From positions 62,416,420 through 62,480,419 of the forward strand of contig CM068584.1 of assembly GCA_035048485.1 (NCBI GenBank): a stretch of 64,000 bases of DNA, in the 5' to 3' direction. The DNA comes from Pteria penguin (Eukaryota; Mollusca; Bivalvia; Pterioida; Pteriidae). Numbering within the stretch: position 1 is the first letter of the stretch; each line of letters starts with the position of its first letter. The notes beneath the pieces are model-generated. The model ran no database searches. It worked only from the letters and a program-made list of their open reading frames with translations, and was not told the origin of the DNA. This document shows positions 59,684-64,000 of this stretch, piece by piece. The position numbers were made by a program, and so were the translations under genes.

Positions 59684-60600
59684 AAATAGCTGTACACGCG
59701 ATGTGACAGACATTCGGCAGTAAACAGTCGCAAAGAAATGCGTTTTTCTAAACGTATCGTTTACTTCCTTATATTTGCTAAAATTGAGTAACGATGAAAT
59801 GGAATGATGTGTACATTTTCTGTTCTCCATTCAGGTTTATTTCATAGTTAGTACAGATATTGTTTTACATTGTTCAATCAATAAATAGTTTTGCTTTTGT
59901 TATTTTTTTTTTTATTTGGGGGAGGGGGTTGAATAAATTCGAATCCGAAATATTAATTTATATTGATATTGATAATAAAGTTCTACAGAAAGATTATAGC
60001 AACGATCCACATGGAAGATTTTCGGATCGGCAATTGTCGACGCTACACGTTATACAAAAAGATTTATATAAAACACATAGACATCAAGTAGACGAAAATG
60101 TAATGATTGATCTAAAAATGCTATATGTTGTGGATACGATTCGGAACTATTTGTTCCTTTATCAACAGATGCTTATCACTTTAAGAAAGTAAAGAGAATG
60201 ACTGATGAGAACTGGTTAAAGCCTATGTATATATATAATAGTGGAAATTACAAGCGGCGACACCTATAGTGGTTATACCTAATGAAAATCTGTTATCACG
60301 GTTTGCCTGTTGAATTTTATTCAGTTTTCGAACGAATTCATTGTTAAACTTGTATAACTGTCCAATTCTGTTCAGGCAAGTTTGATAGTTAGCGTCATGG
60401 ATCCGAGTTCTTAGTAGATCTGGGTGTTCAATGATGTGTTTTTGAATGTGTAGGAATTCATTGACCCTTTCACCGTTTCTATCGGGTAGATGACGCGTCT
60501 TGACAACGCGCACTTCCGGTTGCTGCTTGGTTGTTTCCGTTGACGTTGTATCAGGTGATTGCTCGATTAGTGTATAGTTGCTACACATGTAGTGCACATG
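59684..60600. repeat. Dispersed element, copy 2, with coding traces
   Basis: Counterpart of 52980-53720. The minus strand at 60223-60597 is open for 124 codons (RTRIHDANYQTCLNRIGQLY) and the plus strand at 59860-60192 is also open (DPHGRFSDRQLSTLHVIQKD). Conservation of the minus reading between copies favours that strand as the former coding strand. Confidence 0.55.
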
Positions 60601-60842
60601 CTATACCTTTATATCTAGAAAAGGGTGTCAAGTTCTACCACTTTCCTGCCGAAGAATCGTTTCCAGACAATAGGAATGCAAGGATTAAGGCAGTAAGGGC
60701 GGCCATCCGAAATAGTAATTGGTATCCTCGCCCTCATAATGGCTTGTGTTCTCTGCAGTTTATCACCGGTAACCATTCGTACTATACACGCAATCCGGAT
60801 TTTTTGCTCCCGTTTTTCATTCTAAAGCAGAAGCTAAGCTGA
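60560..60842 (+). pseudogene. Degenerate THAP-type zinc finger fragment
   Basis: The frame reads CYTCSAHAIPLYLEKGVKFY, HFPAEESFPD, WYPRPHNGLCSLQF and ITGNHSY..NPDFLLPFF, following the THAP pattern C-x-C ... F..FP ... W.P....CS.HF..G. The last zinc ligand His is Gln here and no upstream start or downstream domain is seen. It is probably a remnant of a THAP-containing transposon or gene. Confidence 0.5.
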
Positions 60843-63290
60843 AAGGACACATCCTCTGAGAGAGATGCCAGGGTCGTAAATAGATCAATGAATGAGAAGG
60901 TAAAGTACATATATTAAGCAAGTGTGTTTCTTTACGTAGCATTATTATAATGTTCGATATACATTACATTTAGGCCCCAAACATCGGCTCTATAAGCAAC
61001 CTATGTAGAAGTTTTGAATAGGCATACTAAAAAGTTGTGAATAGGCCTTATTAAACTTCATGTCTCAGTTTTAATAATTAATAGATCATTTTGGCATTTA
61101 ATCTCGCGTCTAGTTTTGAGTTTGTATGATATTCTTTTGATGTTTTATATTGCCGCATCTGCCTGCATAATTTCAGTTTCTTTTTACAATAATGCATCAA
61201 TTTAACCATACATGCACTTTATACTATAGATCATAGATAGTTTTCAAATGCAGTACAGTTTTATAAAGTAGCTTTATTTCGAGTCTATGCATGAGATTAA
61301 GATCACAAGATCCCCCACAATGAGGGGGCAGACGGGGTCCAGCTCTCCCCGTCCTCCCTCCCTTATATGAAAAATTTTAATGGAAACTTATTTGCAAAAA
61401 AAAAATATTTCTTACTATAGGATAAGATAACACAGGATATATTTTATTGTGTATATGTGACACCAGATATTATCATGAGAACCAACACAAGGGCCCTTTT
61501 ATTTCAATAGCCTCCTTCATCCATCCATCACCTTTATTTGTATTTCGTTGATCCTTAAATGTCACGTGGACGGCATTTCAATATATAACATCACAATAAA
61601 TATCAGTCCAAAAAGAAAAAAAATCAAAGATTGAATTATGTTGAAATAGAGTTAGGCTGTATGTGTTTCTAGCGCTAAACATCAAAGAGAGAGAACAAGA
61701 TAAAAAGAGGATGAGGAAGATTTGGGAGACAATTGAAAAAGAATGAGAGAAATTGGGTAAAATACAAATGTTTAAGAGTGATATTAGTTCCACACATTTA
61801 CAGATTTTCCCCCACCCTTTAAAAACTTTTCCCCATTTTATACTACTTACACTTAGAAGCATGTACTTATGTCAATGTATGTAGTCAGGCATTTACAAAA
61901 GTAAAGGCATTGTTTCTTTCTTCACTCTCATTCGGTCACCCTTTATGTGAACGACATCGTTCTTTATTTTTACACGTAGTTTCTAGTATAATTTACAAAA
62001 CATATTTACAAACCAACTGCCAGAATCCACATATTGAGGACGTATTTGTCTTAGTTCCTCTATGGTCATTACGCGGTTCAACGAAGGTGACTTTTATGTA
62101 TATCACAGACTGCGATAACCTTTTTATTTTCAAGTAGCCTCACATAACGCCATTTTACACCAGTTAATTTTTTACTTCATGTATAAGATAGAATGGAATT
62201 AAAGTATGTGATACTCGGTCCTCGTGCCATGCATTGGTCAACTCGATCCACCGCTTAGGAACGTCGACTATTACCGTTTCTGTCGGGGCATTATAAAATC
62301 AAATACATAATATCGATGATACTTTATTCTTATCCTTTGAAAAAGGAAAGAAAAGTTAACTCTTATTTACTTCGTCATGGAAGAAAATTAATTTTCAGGT
62401 ATCGGAAATTAGTTTTGCATTACTCGTTGTATTAATAAATATTATAACATATATATGATATAATTTTGTGAACAAGATACGCATTTCCACAACTTATGTC
62501 TTGCGTGATGCACATGGCTAAATGATTCTTTGAAAAAAACAAAAACAACAGACAGACCAAGAATACGAGAGAATCTCATGTATAATCAATACCCCTCATA
62601 TTTCACACCACGAGAGAAATCAGATGGAGCAGGGCGAGTCAATTTCATGTATTTTTTCAGTGGGTAACTGAAAGACAGAAGAGAGGATGGATTTGTTTAG
62701 AGAGAAAATTGAAAAAGAATGAGAGTGAAGGTGGGAATAAAAATGTATTAGAATAATATAATGTCAACACTTTTTCAGATTTTCCCCACCACTGTAGGTT
62801 CATTTTTATTTATTCGTGATCATAATTCATTCTTCCTTGATTAAGCTTGAAATATATTTTTTTTTCTTTTTTAAACCGCAATGTTATTCAACATCGCAAG
62901 TGATACCCGTATTCAGTGGCGAACCCAGGACTTCCAAAAACAGGGGGACCACGACAATTAGTACTAGCTAAACTTCTTTTGGGAACAAAATTTGGAGTTG
63001 TACTATGTTATTCGAGTGTTTGCAAACTTGTATATGCGTTGCAAATGTGTTGTGAAAGAAGGTGCTCCCTCTCTCTACATTCATCACTAAAATTTCATAA
63101 CCCGTAACTTCTGTATGAAACGGGTAATGTAAGGTACTTATTTAGTATATGAAAGGTAGCAGTTTCATGTTCCACAGATAGCTTTTAGGAATCCCCTCTT
63201 GGACGAAACAGCATACACAAAAGAATGACAGTAACCATCACATACATACGGGCTTGAGTATGACAAACTACTTCCTTAGTAATCATTTAC
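60843..63290. other. Region without a supported gene
   Basis: 61440-62400 is a diverged copy of 48640-49780. Near 62917-62950, GTGGCGAACCCAGGACTTCC and CAGGGGGACC resemble the end of another common mollusc repeat. Short frames are not supported. Confidence 0.5.
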
Positions 63291-63292
63291 GG

Positions 63293-63555
63293 TTATGACT
63301 AGTGGATGAGGTGCACGGCTCTGTAGGCCACGGAACCTGGGTTCGAGTCTCGCACTCGACGCACATGTGTGTTGTCTTTGAGATGACCCACATAAGACCG
63401 AGGTCCTATGTGACAATAGGCGTGGTACGTAAGAAAAAAAACCCTCCTGCATTGCTTTAGGTGGGTCGGTTGCAAAGGAATGAATTTGTATGCAATGCAT
63501 CAGACAGGTGCCGTCACGTGAAAATCGTGGTGAGATATAAAGCAATCATTAATCA
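63293..63555 (+). mobile_element. tRNA-derived SINE, family 1 relative
   Basis: Head GACTAGTGGATGAGGTGCAC, box B GGGTTCGAGTCTC, body GAGGTCCTATGTGACAATAG and GGTGGGTCGGTTGCAAAGGA, tail ATTAATCAACCAA. Confidence 0.85.
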
Positions 63556-63571
63556 ACCAATCTCTTATAGT

Positions 63572-63743
63572 TGGTTGGTTGGTTGATTGGTGTTTTACGT
63601 CGCTTTCAACAATATTTCAGTTATATCGCGACATGGAAGCAGGAGGTCACCAACCTCTTAAACATAGTGGCGCAACCCGGGAATCGAACCCGGATCGTCG
63701 GCGCCGCAAGCCAAGCGCTTAACCACTACACCAAGCCTGCCCC
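63572..63743 (-). mobile_element. tRNA-derived SINE, family 2, nested at the tail of the preceding SINE
   Basis: Inverted copy of the 39580 element, with box B complement GGGAATCGAACCC and tail complement GGTTGGTTGATTGGTGTTTT. A 16-bp target-site duplication ACCAATCTCTTATAGT is at 63556-63571 and 63744-63759. Confidence 0.93.
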
Positions 63744-63759
63744 ACCAATCTCTTATAGT

Positions 63760-64000
63760 AAGATGTATATTCAATATTGGACAGATAATGATTCGATAAA
63801 GGTGTTGATGATACGATCAGAGTTCTGTGGTAAATGCCTGTAGGCAATACATTCTTATCTGAAATCATTTCTAAAGTTAGGGCGGGGCTGGAGCAATACT
63901 TGAAAGAGAAATATATGCACAGCGGAATCTGAAAATATATATCGTGATACATAGGTTCAGCTTTGACAACGATCTCCCTTTTTTATGACATTCTCCTCTG
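63760..64000. other. Right edge of window
   Basis: AT-rich sequence with no gene or repeat that I recognise. Confidence 0.4.

Overview
This window looks like AT-rich nuclear DNA from a lophotrochozoan animal, most likely a bivalve mollusc. That is inferred from its style: small exons in kilobase introns, one-ankyrin-repeat-per-exon coding, several tRNA-derived SINE families with target-site duplications, Tc1 and MULE transposase relics, and long microsatellites. There is no bacterial-type gene organisation. Almost all long open frames are chance frames in AT-rich DNA or lie in microsatellites; the real coding content sits in short exons that I recovered by reading splice sites and checking reading-frame phase across introns.

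The core is a head-to-head pair of related receptor genes. The minus-strand gene starts at 27747 and runs left to at least 4106, where it leaves my sight without a stop codon. Twelve phase-consistent exons encode a signal peptide, a ten-cysteine ectodomain, a transmembrane helix, an intracellular linker of about 120 residues and five 33-residue ankyrin repeats, each on its own 99-nt phase 0-0 exon. The plus-strand gene starts 3.35 kb away at 31101 and appears complete, with its stop codon ending at 36904. It shares eight cysteines with the minus gene, has an identical 232-nt first coding exon and the same intron phases in the ectodomain. In place of ankyrin repeats it has a short tail ending in an ITIM-like motif (SVYNEI). 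Its transmembrane exon lies in a near-identical 1.47-kb tandem duplication, so it is present twice. Because the exon is 64 nt long, only one copy can be used per transcript.

Region by region: 1-4100 holds a 1.03-kb repeat pair and diverged copies of intronic sequence. 4100-12400 holds the ankyrin exons inside duplicated exon-plus-intron blocks, with one broken exon and a foldback element. 12400-27750 holds the linker, membrane and ectodomain exons, with SINEs, a Tc1 relic and a 1.1-kb element with terminal inverted repeats in the introns. 27750-31100 is the intergenic space, with SINEs. 31101-36904 is the plus-strand receptor. 37000-64000 holds no gene I can support as functional: it is SINEs, foldback elements, a nested inverted-repeat element with a 21-bp satellite core, microsatellites, a decayed MULE transposase, a THAP-like remnant and dispersed repeat pairs.

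The gene models rest on splice motifs, phase and paralogue comparison read by eye; no transcripts or database searches were available. The ligands and functions of the two receptors are unknown.
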